A DNA stretch of 14,203 nucleotides from an uncultured Anaerolineaceae bacterium (GCA_937967805.1 CALBTC010000236.1:1-14203); one strand, 5' to 3'; shown: positions 5,838 through 13,011, numbered from the stretch's first letter. Translations and numbers: made by a program. The notes: generated by a model from the letters alone, not told the origin.

Positions 5838-6042
5838 CGGCGACACCTGCGGTGAGCCAGGCCGGACTTTGTGAACACCAGCCGCTGCCATATGTTGTCC
5901 TGGCTCGAAACGAGCCGGAAGATTTGCTTCATGGTTATCTTCTGAACAGCCTGACGATACGACAAGGGGAGGCAGTAACGACCCTTTTATTGGGCAAGAT
6001 GAGCAACGCGGAAGATATTCAAATCAAGGAGACCCATGAACC

Positions 6043-6540
6043 ATGCCTGCACACGAAGAAAATCCAATCACCTATCTGGCCGGTGATGCCACACGGCCGG
6101 TAGGGGAGGGGGTCAAAATCATCGCCCACGTCTGCAATAACCTGGGTAAATGGGGGAAGGGCTTTGTCCTGGCTGTTTCCCGCCGCTGGCCAGCAGCACG
6201 GCAAAGATATTTGACGTTACATACCCCTGGAACGACGATTCCTTTGGGCACCGTGCAAGTGGTTAGGGTAGAGGAAGATATTTACATCGCCAACCTGATC
6301 ACCCAGGACGGACTACGCAGCCGGCACAATCCAGTGCCGTTGAAATATCTTTCTCTGGAAGCCTGTTTAGGGCAGGTGGCCACTGAAGCGCGGAGCCTGG
6401 AAGCATCAGTTCATATGCCGCGCATTGGCTGTGGTCTGGCCGGGGGGAAATGGGACAGGGTCGAGCCAATTATCCAGCATGCACTATGTCGGCGGGGTGT
6501 TGCTGTTTACGTCTACGATTTACCGGCCAGACAATCCTGA
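6043..6540 (+). CDS. Macrodomain protein (ADP-ribose binding / phosphatase-like)
   Basis: 165 aa, a single macrodomain. Macrodomains bind ADP-ribose and often hydrolyse ADP-ribose-1''-phosphate or ADP-ribosyl bonds. Visible landmarks: ITYLAGDATRP (residues 9-19) is the first strand with the Asp that holds adenine; IIAHVCNNLGKWGKGFVLAVS (26-46) is the substrate loop, with Asn residues and a Gly-rich turn; HMPRIGCGLAGGKWD (about 125-139) is the second ligand loop. The W-G-K-G-F form places it nearer the Poa1p/Appr-1''-p processing class than MacroD or DarG types (GGGVDGAI). AAGGAG (6026-6031) is upstream; ATG 6043 is in frame with the domain, whereas ATG 6036 is out of frame. No DarT-like partner lies next to it. 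The substrate in the cell is unknown. Confidence 0.92.
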   Translation: MPAHEENPITYLAGDATRPVGEGVKIIAHVCNNLGKWGKGFVLAVSRRWPAARQRYLTLHTPGTTIPLGTVQVVRVEEDIYIANLITQDGLRSRHNPVPLKYLSLEACLGQVATEARSLEASVHMPRIGCGLAGGKWDRVEPIIQHALCRRGVAVYVYDLPARQS

Positions 6541-6877
6541 TAAATACCTATTCAAACTGACAAAATCATATAAAAAGCCTCAGATTGTGTCCGCCCCATC
6601 GTGGTTGGTCAAAAGCGCCCTGTTTAATTTACTGGCATATAGAGGGATATGGAGTCATGCCTGCTAATCGGTATGGACGCCACCCTGAATGAGCGCCAGG
6701 CTCTCTGGGGAGCAATGCAACAGCGGCCAACAGTTTGATTGGCAAAGCTATCGGCTACGTACCTGAAAACGGCCGTTTAACCACCGGAGCCACCAACCAC
6801 AGACCCCCTGAATTTGAGCAAGCCAAAAAATTGAAGCGGCGGTATCAGGCCGCGTAACTGGAGTTAGGACTATCGCT
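6541..6877 (+). other. Intergenic stretch with a degenerate small ORF
   Basis: This gap between the macrodomain gene and the next CDS is AT-rich at 6541-6650. It contains no good terminator or promoter that I can see. The only protein-like feature is the interrupted ORF at 6657-6857. Confidence 0.4.
6657..6857 (+). pseudogene. Small ORF interrupted by one in-frame TGA
   Basis: From ATG 6657 the frame reads MPANRYGRHPE, then TGA at 6690-6692. It then stays open for 54 codons (APGSLGSNATAANSLIGKAI..., ending in E-Q-A-K-K-L-K-R-R-Y-Q-A-A) to TAA at 6855. The downstream part looks like a real basic C-terminus and ends 20 nt before the next gene, as in an operon. Either the gene was broken by a nonsense change, or translation starts at a weak codon such as TTG 6735 (40 aa). 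No family is recognised. Confidence 0.28.
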
Positions 6878-7366
6878 ATGGATAAAAACATATACAAAAT
6901 TTATCACAACCCCCACTTTCTCTTTTATGGTTTGCAGCCGGACCATAACCGAATTGTCATCCCCCTGCAGCCGGTCGCCACTGTCCAGATAGACCGCAGC
7001 AGTCACCTGCCACCACTGGAGCAAGTTTACATTGCTAGCCAGCACCTTGATGCGACCCCCTGGTTTTGTCGCCGACACGTCCTCTTGCATGTCCGCAGCA
7101 CCAGCTGCGGCGATGTTATACAAGCCCCGGACGGACAATTTCACGTCGTTGAGCCATTTGGGTTTAAGCCGCTGCAGCCGTCCCGGCCTACGACGGCTAG
7201 CGACCTGGTACGAGTCGCATACCAAAAGTTGTGTGCAGCAGGTGACCATTCTTTCCAGGACAAGAAACTGGTAGAGGAAGCCTGGCTCTTTCTTGGCCAG
7301 GCCGTCGAACTGCTCAATGAGCTGCCGGCTGAACATAGACCGTCTCCGGAGGAACAATGGGACTGA
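6878..7366 (+). CDS. Hypothetical protein
   Basis: 162 aa from ATG 6878, with AGGA at 6866-6869 (8 nt spacing). Family not recognised. The N-terminal half is beta-rich (YKIYHNPHFLFYGLQPDHNR, IVIPLQPVATVQI) and the C-terminal third is helical (SDLVRVAYQKLCAAG, LVEEAWLFLGQAVELLNELP), ending in an acidic/proline tail. No signal peptide or membrane segment. It overlaps the next small gene by 10 nt, so the two are probably translationally coupled. A minus-strand ORF of similar length covers the same span but lacks a ribosome binding site and has less protein-like composition. Confidence 0.7.
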   Translation: MDKNIYKIYHNPHFLFYGLQPDHNRIVIPLQPVATVQIDRSSHLPPLEQVYIASQHLDATPWFCRRHVLLHVRSTSCGDVIQAPDGQFHVVEPFGFKPLQPSRPTTASDLVRVAYQKLCAAGDHSFQDKKLVEEAWLFLGQAVELLNELPAEHRPSPEEQWD

Positions 7367-7488
7367 CACGTAAACAAGAAGAAGCTCACCAACGCGCCTC
7401 GAATCTCATTTTTGGCAGCGACAAACCAATCCAGCCGGACGAGGAAGGGGAACCGCTGTTGCTAATTCGTCTGGACGACATTAACTGA
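7357..7488 (+). CDS. Hypothetical 43-residue protein
   Basis: ATG 7357 is preceded by GGAGGA (7348-7353), a strong ribosome binding site located inside the end of the upstream gene; the two overlap by 10 nt. The product begins MGLTRKQEEAHQRASNLIFG and ends G-E-P-L-L-L-I-R-L-D-D-I-N. It has a basic/helical start, then an acidic linker (PDEEGEP), then a short hydrophobic strand. It resembles a small adaptor or antitoxin-sized protein, but no family is recognised. Its existence rests on the ribosome binding site, the tight coupling and the sensible composition. Confidence 0.6.
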   Translation: MGLTRKQEEAHQRASNLIFGSDKPIQPDEEGEPLLLIRLDDIN

Positions 7489-7554
7489 GGTATCGCTGAG
7501 GTTCTAACTTTATTGGATTCAATTCAGGAATTTATTACAATATTGGAGGTTTAA

Positions 7555-7923
7555 ATGACCACTTTTAATAACCGAATCGCAAGTAGGTTGATTCTCCTGG
7601 CTTTGCTCCTGCTGATGTTGGTGCTTGCCGGCGCTGTATTCATGAGTCGTGGGCAGCAAGTCAGCTTGCCTTTCACTGGGTTACAATCCAATCGACAGGT
7701 GATGCCGCCTGACCCGGAGGATTGGTGCGGGAAGGTGAAACTGGCTAAGCTGGAGGTAGAGATTGCCAAAGCCGAAACCTTCTTCAGCGAAGGCATCGGC
7801 GAGAGCCTGGTGGATTGGCGGTACCTGCGCAAAGCCCTAAAATACACAGGGGTACAGGTGAATGGGCCAGAAGATAGCTACTGGCTGGAGACAATAAAAG
7901 GTCTTTATTCAGGATGCACATGA
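7555..7923 (+). CDS. Hypothetical membrane-anchored small protein
   Basis: 122 aa from ATG 7555, with GGAGG at 7545-7549 (5 nt spacing). The N-terminus has a basic patch followed by one hydrophobic helix (about residues 12-29, LILLALLLLMLVLAGAVF), acting as a signal anchor or uncleaved signal. The remainder is an exported soluble domain with two Cys (WCGK near residue 58 and the C-terminal SGC) and a helical middle (VKLAKLEVEIAKAETFFSEG). No lipobox is apparent. The stop overlaps the next start (ATGA at 7920-7923), so the two genes are coupled. Family not recognised. Confidence 0.7.
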   Translation: MTTFNNRIASRLILLALLLLMLVLAGAVFMSRGQQVSLPFTGLQSNRQVMPPDPEDWCGKVKLAKLEVEIAKAETFFSEGIGESLVDWRYLRKALKYTGVQVNGPEDSYWLETIKGLYSGCT

Positions 7924-8288
7924 TGAATGATACCAAGCTGTTAGGTGCCACACTTCTGCATACTCGCTACGGGCATTGGCAGCATCCAAAATCTAAGCAG
8001 TTTTTTATCAGGCCAGTGACGGATAACTTTCGCCATTATCCTGGCCTTGCCGAAGAATTGTTGGCTATTCGCCGGCGGGCGCTAAACGAGGAACATACCA
8101 TCCACGACCAGCAGCGGATTCAATGGCTATCCCAGGCACGTTTTGGCGCTTTGGACATCTACCAGCAAGGTATCTCCATTCAGGCCGTCAGTCGGGAAGA
8201 TATCGTTGAGGATATTGAGGAGTGGTTGGCCGGCCAGGATGATGCCCTGGCCACGCAATTATTCACGCCTGCGCTGATGGGAGATTAA
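7920..8288 (+). CDS. Hypothetical cytosolic protein
   Basis: 122 aa from ATG 7920, chosen because it forms the classic ATGA overlap with the upstream stop and sits 5 nt after CAGGA. In-frame ATGs at 7914 and 7923 are possible alternatives. The product reads MMNDTKLLGATLLHTRYGHW, then a helical acidic body (LAEELLAIRRRALNEEHTIH, SREDIVEDIEEWLAGQDDAL). No signal peptide or known motif. It is probably the last gene of the small + strand operon; the next gene is convergent. Confidence 0.65.
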   Translation: MMNDTKLLGATLLHTRYGHWQHPKSKQFFIRPVTDNFRHYPGLAEELLAIRRRALNEEHTIHDQQRIQWLSQARFGALDIYQQGISIQAVSREDIVEDIEEWLAGQDDALATQLFTPALMGD

Positions 8289-8341
8289 GAGGAACCAGTC
8301 AGCAAAGAAGCGTTCTCATTCACAACGGGGTTCAGGCATTG

Positions 8342-8803
8342 CTATCGAGCAGTCTCTGTCTCTCCGCCCAGACACAACACAACAAATTGCTGCCGCGCAC
8401 AGCTATAGGCTCCTTTACCCAGCGCCTGGAACGGCACACTCAGATCGTCGGCCGTGCGCCAGATAATCACCGGGCCAAAGTGAATCAGACCGCGCGCCCA
8501 ACCATTAAACTGAATGCTCTCCACCTGCCACTGTTCATGCTGCGCATAGCGTCGCTGAAAGTGAGCCTCCAGCTCATCCGTCGTATAAGCCATGAATGGT
8601 TTGCCATCTTCGACGGCACAGAACCATTCTATTGACCCCCTACCAAAGAATTCCCGAGCAGCATTGTCGTCAGCATGATTCACAGCTGCAGCCAGGTCCA
8701 TCAAGTGGTCAGCTACCGTTTCTACACCGCACCCATCAGGAGCCCCTTCTGCATTTCCGGTTATGATAGGTGTGGGGAGCGGTATGGCTGCCGTTGGCGT
8801 CAC
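8342..8803 (-). CDS. NTF2/SnoaL-like lipoprotein-type protein with defective N-terminus
   Basis: 153 aa from GTG 8803; no convincing ribosome binding site or signal peptide. The frame is open upstream for 19 more codons, right up to the TAG of the preceding gene. That linker reads ...NPWKKYCEAVTPTAAIPLPTP, that is, a Cys followed by a Thr/Pro spacer as in mature bacterial lipoproteins but without the hydrophobic signal. The body (VADHLMDLAAAVNHADDNAA, then TTDELEAHFQRRYAQHEQWQ, then GKGAYSCARQQFVVLCLG) fits a small alpha/beta cone (NTF2/SnoaL-like) fold seen in secreted proteins. The fold call is by resemblance only. It may be a gene whose 5' end was lost, or a domain once fused to the 811-aa protein. 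Confidence 0.55.
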   Translation of the reverse strand: MTPTAAIPLPTPIITGNAEGAPDGCGVETVADHLMDLAAAVNHADDNAAREFFGRGSIEWFCAVEDGKPFMAYTTDELEAHFQRRYAQHEQWQVESIQFNGWARGLIHFGPVIIWRTADDLSVPFQALGKGAYSCARQQFVVLCLGGETETAR

Positions 8804-8860
8804 CGCCTCACAATATTTTTTCCAGGGATTGTAGCGGTAAGGGGTTAAAGGTTTAAACGA

Positions 8861-11296
8861 CTACTCTACCCAGGCCAGGGAACTACAACTCAGGTCATCG
8901 AGGGAGGTATAGTGCCAGTAAGATTCTTCACCACCGACAGGGGCGGTAAACTCAAGAAAGCCATCGCCAATTCGTACTAACCAACGGCCGTCGGCCGACC
9001 AATCAAGATTATGTACAGTGGTAGGGAAAGGTAGTTGGCTCTCTAGAACCCATTCGGGTACACGCAGATCGTATAAGAGAAACCGTTCTCTATCTGTAGC
9101 ATCCCCCTCGAAAATAGGCATAGCCAGCCAGTGTCCATCGGGAGAGAAACTCAGGGTGACAGGTAAGCGAGGCAGGCCAACCAGGTAAAAAACGGCCGGC
9201 GCCGTCGATTCATAAATTGTCTGGCCTGTATTGTCCTCATCATCCCGTACCAGGAAAAGATGGAAGCCTGGCTGTCCCCGCAGGCGGGCGCTTATTAAGA
9301 ACGTAGCCACATCCGGTGTGGTATACACCTCCTGGATGCGCCAGGAGCCTTCCGGTATCTCTGATGGCGCGACCGTAACTAAGTCATCTACCTTCAGCCA
9401 AACCTCTTGCCACCCGCTATCGCTATTAACAATCATGATTCTATCGCCTAGACCGGTTACATAGCCGGGGATATTGTTGCGCCACCAAAAAGGAGACTGG
9501 ACGCCCGAGGGGGAGACTGGTGTCCACGGCCCGTTCAGATCACTCCCTCGCTGCAATATCCCGTTTACCCACAGCAACAGTTGAGAGCCATCTGGAGACC
9601 AGGTGGCTCCCTGGTCTGCCGATATCAGGTCACAGCCACTCTCATTACAACTATCAATGTCAAGGTAGACCATCCTGAAAACATTAGGGGCGCTTGAAGT
9701 GTATTGTAATCGCAGGTAGCGTCCGGACGGGTCAGTGATGGTCTCGGCAGGCAAGGAAAGATTGCCCGGATCAACAAGGATTGGATACTCAGTTCCGTCT
9801 GGACGCAAAACGAACGTTTCTTTCTCCGGCAGCGAGCCTGTAGAAATGACCATCCCGCTATCATCTGGCAGGGGTAACAACGCGGCGCTTCTCTCGCCGA
9901 GGATGCGCTCCCTCGTCCAGGTATCGGCTGCCACCACGTAGCGATACAATCCGGACACACCTTCATCATTTTGACAGGTCAGGTAAAGGTTTTGTTCCGG
10001 CCAGGGATACGGTGGTGTAGAGGAAATCGTGGACTGTGCTCGCATCGCTTGCTCATAGATGTATTTCCACCAAACAGTCTCGGCCGATTCCTCGGCAGTG
10101 GGCAACCAGGTAATCAAGTTTTGACGCCAGGTCAGCAACGCGGCCGGTTGCAAGTCGCGTTCCTCCACCAGGATGTCTACCAATGCATATTGGAGGAGAT
10201 GCTCCGCTTCAGTCAGCGTCTCCTGGGGGGAAAGCAACCACACTATTTCCAGCTCACGTAATGGCGCAAAGTGCGGCAACAGTTTCAAAAAATCTGTTGT
10301 GGTCAAAGGCCAAGGAGAGACGCCTAACTGATTGAGCTGCTTTTCCAGCACGGCCCGGTAAATGCAGCAATGGTAGCCCGTCAGGTAAGTGATGGTAGCC
10401 GAAAGAACCTGGGCGGCGTAATATCGGAAAAGCGCTTGGTAAGCCGCCTCCGTCGTGGGCATCCCCACCAGGGTTGGCGTTGGTAAAACCAGTTCTGTGC
10501 CACTCTTCAGCCACTGCTCCCTATCCGCCAGAGCTAGCAGGCTCTTCAGCTGCAAAGAGAAGCGCAGGTGGATATGCAGGTCAGATGGGCAGCCAGTGTA
10601 GATGTTAATAGGGATCTGGCACATTTCTTCCAGTTTGGCGTCCAAGTCTGTGGCCAGGCGACGGGCGATTTCTTCATCCCGTTGTGGATAATCTAGCGTT
10701 AACAAAGCTCCTTCAATCTGGCCTTGTTGCCCCCAGAAAGATGGCTCCGGCGGAGAAAGGAGCCAGCGTTGGGCTCCCTGACGATAGATGTATGTTTGTT
10801 GCAATGTGATCGTAGTGGCAAATCCCTGGGCATCAGTGGCCACATAGGATTGCTCAACCAGAAGCGTGGCCTCCCGGTATTGGGGATCGAGTGAATTATT
10901 GATGATTTGGCTCTCGTCAATCAAGGGTTGCAGGCCGGCGGAGGCCGGAATGGGGGCAAAGAAAAGTCCCTGTTCTATGCGCTCAAGCTGCGCTTCGGTC
11001 CAATCATCGTCACGGCCAGAAAGCATTGAGCGAAAAAGTTCCGTATCTCCCGTTGCCGCTGCTTGCTCCGCCAGTTCGTGACTTGAGCGTACTTCTTCTT
11101 TTACGGCCGTCTCTGCATCTGCCGCATATTCCTGCAGCTCACGCCAGCCGAAGTACGCCAGCACAGATAAAAGCAGCAGAAAGCCAAGGAGCCACCACAG
11201 GCGGTGGCTCCTGAATGTTGCTGATTCGATGGTCTCTACACCGGCCTGCTGTTGTGGCTGTTCTTCTTCAGTTTGCCAGTCAAAATCTGTTCTCAC
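8861..11296 (-). CDS. Membrane-anchored protein with C-terminal TolB/WD40-like beta-propeller
   Basis: 811 aa from GTG 11296; there is no nearby ATG and the ribosome binding site is weak. Residues 1-31 are acidic/Gln-rich and cytoplasmic. LWWLLGFLLLLSVLAYFGW (about 33-51) is one transmembrane helix, followed by a helical stalk (EYAADAETAVKEEVRSSHEL). The middle contains W-L-L-S-P-P-E-P-S-F-W-G and a helical domain resembling the peptidase MA-like region of related extracellular proteins, but no HExxH is visible, so no peptidase activity is claimed. The last ~350 residues carry propeller repeats: ATWSPDGSQLLLWV, LSFSPDGHWLAM, LDWSADGRWLVR. A sensor or anti-sigma-like role is possible from the architecture, but no sigma gene is adjacent. 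It ends with TAG; the same frame continues into the downstream ORF. Confidence 0.8.
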   Translation of the reverse strand: MRTDFDWQTEEEQPQQQAGVETIESATFRSHRLWWLLGFLLLLSVLAYFGWRELQEYAADAETAVKEEVRSSHELAEQAAATGDTELFRSMLSGRDDDWTEAQLERIEQGLFFAPIPASAGLQPLIDESQIINNSLDPQYREATLLVEQSYVATDAQGFATTITLQQTYIYRQGAQRWLLSPPEPSFWGQQGQIEGALLTLDYPQRDEEIARRLATDLDAKLEEMCQIPINIYTGCPSDLHIHLRFSLQLKSLLALADREQWLKSGTELVLPTPTLVGMPTTEAAYQALFRYYAAQVLSATITYLTGYHCCIYRAVLEKQLNQLGVSPWPLTTTDFLKLLPHFAPLRELEIVWLLSPQETLTEAEHLLQYALVDILVEERDLQPAALLTWRQNLITWLPTAEESAETVWWKYIYEQAMRAQSTISSTPPYPWPEQNLYLTCQNDEGVSGLYRYVVAADTWTRERILGERSAALLPLPDDSGMVISTGSLPEKETFVLRPDGTEYPILVDPGNLSLPAETITDPSGRYLRLQYTSSAPNVFRMVYLDIDSCNESGCDLISADQGATWSPDGSQLLLWVNGILQRGSDLNGPWTPVSPSGVQSPFWWRNNIPGYVTGLGDRIMIVNSDSGWQEVWLKVDDLVTVAPSEIPEGSWRIQEVYTTPDVATFLISARLRGQPGFHLFLVRDDEDNTGQTIYESTAPAVFYLVGLPRLPVTLSFSPDGHWLAMPIFEGDATDRERFLLYDLRVPEWVLESQLPFPTTVHNLDWSADGRWLVRIGDGFLEFTAPVGGEESYWHYTSLDDLSCSSLAWVE

Positions 11297-11513
11297 GATT
11301 CTATCAAGCCACAGAGTTGAAAAGTTATCTGATAAACGTTTACCTCTTTAATTCATCCATCGTCCTTGAACAGTTGCTCTCTATCTATAATACACCAATG
11401 ACTATATGTTGGTTCCCCAAAGTCATATCTCCGGGAGTCCTATAAAGGGCCTGATAAAGCTTACTCTACTGGCTTACGTAACGGCCGTAAGGCATGCAGT
11501 GGGTAAGCCTGAG

Positions 11514-11912
11514 TCAGGTCAAACTCATACCGGCCCAACAAGTGGTGAGCTCCCAGGTGGACAGTTCAAGGAGGTGGAGCGCACCGCCCCGATTGTGCGA
11601 TCCACTGGGCCAGGTAATCAACGCCAGCGTACGGCCGTCCGGACTGGGGGTGTAGGTATTGTGATGTCCAAAATCAATGGCATCATAGCCGGGCAGATCG
11701 GCCAGTGTCAGCGGATCGATGGGTCTCCCGATTAACCCCTCATCTGCTTCGCTAAGCGCTACCAATCTGAGGACCGCGTTCTGTGCCGATGGCTGTGCCA
11801 ATTGGGGCGTAGATACCCCCATATCTGGTGCAGGCAGCGCGCTCCCTTCACCCTTGCACGCAGCGAGAAGTAGGAGAAAGGCGCAGAAAATGGACGTCAT
11901 TTGTTTCATCAT
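11514..11912 (-). CDS. Lipoprotein with start of a propeller domain, probably truncated
   Basis: 132 aa from ATG 11912, chosen because GAGGAG (11921-11926) is 8 nt upstream; other in-frame ATGs are at 11918 and 11909. It has a clear lipoprotein signal: MMKQMTSIFCAFLLLLAACK, with lipobox LAAC followed by a Ser/Pro-rich linker. After that come IDFGHHNTYTPSPDGRTLAL and LHLLELSTWEL, the first blade of a TolB/WD40-like propeller. The protein stops just after one blade (CWAGMSLT), whereas such propellers need several, so it looks cut short. The 217 bp between it and the 811-aa gene give no continuation in another frame that I could find. Confidence 0.65.
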   Translation of the reverse strand: MMKQMTSIFCAFLLLLAACKGEGSALPAPDMGVSTPQLAQPSAQNAVLRLVALSEADEGLIGRPIDPLTLADLPGYDAIDFGHHNTYTPSPDGRTLALITWPSGSHNRGGALHLLELSTWELTTCWAGMSLT

Positions 11913-12283
11913 TCTCATCTCTCCTCGACAGATTGAAGATAAGACAGGCACTCGTTTCCGATTTGATACCATCGTAAATTGTTTCTGCAGCTATGCCGGT
12001 CATCAGACACGGGTAGAGGCCATTTATATACAGTACACCGCTCGGCCCCGATTGGTTCCGGTAAGTTAAGGGAAAATAGACATCTCCCAGAAATGACTGT
12101 AAATATCCACAAAGGGCAATTTCACCCGCGAGAGTAAGCTTTTTTACCTTTCCCCGCTTAAAACGCTGTCCCCTCACGGTATTGCTAACGCAATTAAACC
12201 GGCGAGCGTTCTGCCTTATTGAGGCGAGCGTTCAACCGCACCTGAAGAAGGTTTTTTATTAACCAATCTTAGTGGAGGTCATT
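11913..12283. other. Intergenic region between divergent genes
   Basis: The region separates the minus-strand lipoprotein from the + strand small membrane protein and must hold both promoters. No clear sigma70 boxes were identified. Minus-strand open frames here (for example 11848-12177) lack a ribosome binding site. The notable content is the 11-bp direct repeat at 12201 and 12223 near the right-hand gene. Confidence 0.4.
12201..12233. repeat. 11-bp direct repeat, candidate operator
   Basis: GGCGAGCGTTC occurs at 12201-12211 and 12223-12233, 22 bp apart (about two helical turns), 50 bp upstream of the ATG at 12284. Same-face spacing suits a regulator binding twice. No such regulator is seen in the window. 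Confidence 0.45.
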
Positions 12284-12541
12284 ATGTCCTTAATAGTCTC
12301 GCTCGTCGGTCATGCCGGCATTATTGGTCTGGTTATCAGCAGCTTGCTCAGCTTTGCTGTGACGCTCAGCCTCTTTTCTCGTTTTAGTCGAAACGGCGAT
12401 GGCCCAGGCCCGGAGCCTCATTCCGGCCAGATGAAGCCGACTTCTATTTTCTGGGGCTGCCTGCTGGGAACTATCGTGAACCTGGCTTGCCTGGGCTTTA
12501 TTTGGGGCCTGTTGTATGCCTTAGGTTTATTGGGTAATTAG
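12284..12541 (+). CDS. Small two-helix membrane protein
   Basis: 85 aa from ATG 12284, with GGAGG at 12274-12278 (5 nt spacing). It has two hydrophobic segments, about residues 4-31 (IVSLVGHAGIIGLVISSLLS...) and 56-83 (SIFWGCLLGTIVNLACLGFI...), joined by a polar Gly/Pro/Arg-rich loop (RFSRNGDGPGPEPHSGQ). No family is recognised. Its TAG overlaps the stop of the convergent metallopeptidase gene by two bases, so the genes are tail to tail with no terminator between them. Confidence 0.75.
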   Translation: MSLIVSLVGHAGIIGLVISSLLSFAVTLSLFSRFSRNGDGPGPEPHSGQMKPTSIFWGCLLGTIVNLACLGFIWGLLYALGLLGN

Positions 12542-13011
12542 ACGGGGGGATGATCGCGGTTAACGTGGTCTTCCTGGTGCTGCCTGACTCGAAGTTGCAG
12601 CCACTGACCAACTGTCAGAGGCATTTCTGACTCTAATCGTGTGCGCCAATGACCTTCCCGGTAGAAATACCAAACATCATCAAAATCTCTCAAACACATC
12701 AACCACCACATAATGTGAAAGACCAAATCTAGCAATAGAAGAAACCAGACACCGGTCACAATGGCCAGCATAGCGGCAGCCAAGAATGTACTCAACCCCA
12801 GCAGCGCTGGAGCCAATGTCACCAGGAGAATGTGGGTATTAGGATAGTGATGTCCCTCCAAAGATATGTGACAGTGGCGGAGATGCAGCGACGGCCGCAT
12901 ACCCAACAGGCGGGCGGGAACATAGTGACATAGTTCGTGAACGGTGATATAGGGCAGACTTAACCAAAACCCAATTTGCCGGGATGCTCTGCTGAGTGAT
13001 TCTTGGTGCAT
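12538..13011 (-). CDS. Zincin-like membrane metallopeptidase (DUF3267-like)
   Basis: 157 aa from ATG 13011; no strong ribosome binding site is seen, so the start is tentative. It carries ITVHELCHYVPARLLGMRPS (about residues 22-41). HELCH is an HExxH zinc site followed by a Gly typical of membrane-embedded zincins (x-x-H-E-x-x-H-x-x-x-x-x-x-x-G). Two hydrophobic segments follow (LLVTLAPALLGLSTFLAAAM and IVTGVWFLLLLDLVFHIMWW), then LRDFDDVWYF, which takes the place of the SGGDx third-ligand region of the DUF3267 family. The first and second zinc ligands are visible; the third is inferred (Asp). The substrate is unknown. It is convergent with the small membrane protein gene. Confidence 0.7.
   Translation of the reverse strand: MHQESLSRASRQIGFWLSLPYITVHELCHYVPARLLGMRPSLHLRHCHISLEGHHYPNTHILLVTLAPALLGLSTFLAAAMLAIVTGVWFLLLLDLVFHIMWWLMCLRDFDDVWYFYREGHWRTRLESEMPLTVGQWLQLRVRQHQEDHVNRDHPPV

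Larger units (their letters stand above)
3991..6042. other. Two-kilobase gene-poor, hairpin-dense region
   Basis: No ORF on the + strand here looks like a conserved protein. Several frames are open for 60-140 codons (for example 4160-4360, 4709-5137, 4726-4980, 5852-6103), but these overlap each other and lack clear ribosome binding sites. What stands out is more than a dozen perfect or near-perfect stem-loops, three of them back to back at 4229-4354 and two abutting at 5543-5602. At least one true terminator (4437-4478) lies inside, so short transcripts are likely. One plausible small minus-strand gene is at 5116-5358. The region may hold structured noncoding RNAs, or may be a graveyard of palindromic repeats. 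Confidence 0.55.

Noticed and set aside
5852..6103. 83-aa + strand ORF overlapping the macrodomain start
   Set aside because: Part of it (PYVVLARNEPEDLLHGYLLN) looks protein-like, but the GTG start has no ribosome binding site and the 3' end runs out of frame into the macrodomain gene. Not enough support to call it.
6043..6540. DarG-type antitoxin of a DarT-DarG pair
   Set aside because: The ligand loop is of a different macrodomain class and there is no DarT-like ORF next to it.
6690..6692. TGA recoded as an amino acid
   Set aside because: TGA ends other genes in the window in contexts where read-through would make no sense (macrodomain gene, 7357 gene), so it is a normal stop here.
6845..7369. 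174-aa minus-strand ORF opposite the 162-aa gene
   Set aside because: It is a near mirror of the + strand gene, lacks a clear ribosome binding site and has an odd composition; the + strand gene has a well-spaced AGGA and coupling to the next gene.
7513..7541. TTGGAT-17-TACAAT promoter before the 7555 gene
   Set aside because: The -10 matches well but the start of transcription would fall on the ribosome binding site at 7545, leaving almost no leader.
11370..11420. ECF-type promoter (GGGAACC) upstream of the 811-aa gene on the minus strand
   Set aside because: GGGAACC is present, but no CGTC-like -10 follows at 16-17 bp and no sigma-factor gene is nearby.
11848..12177. 109-aa minus-strand ORF covering the intergenic region and the lipoprotein start
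   Set aside because: It overlaps the lipoprotein signal sequence, which has a strong ribosome binding site, and has no ribosome binding site of its own.
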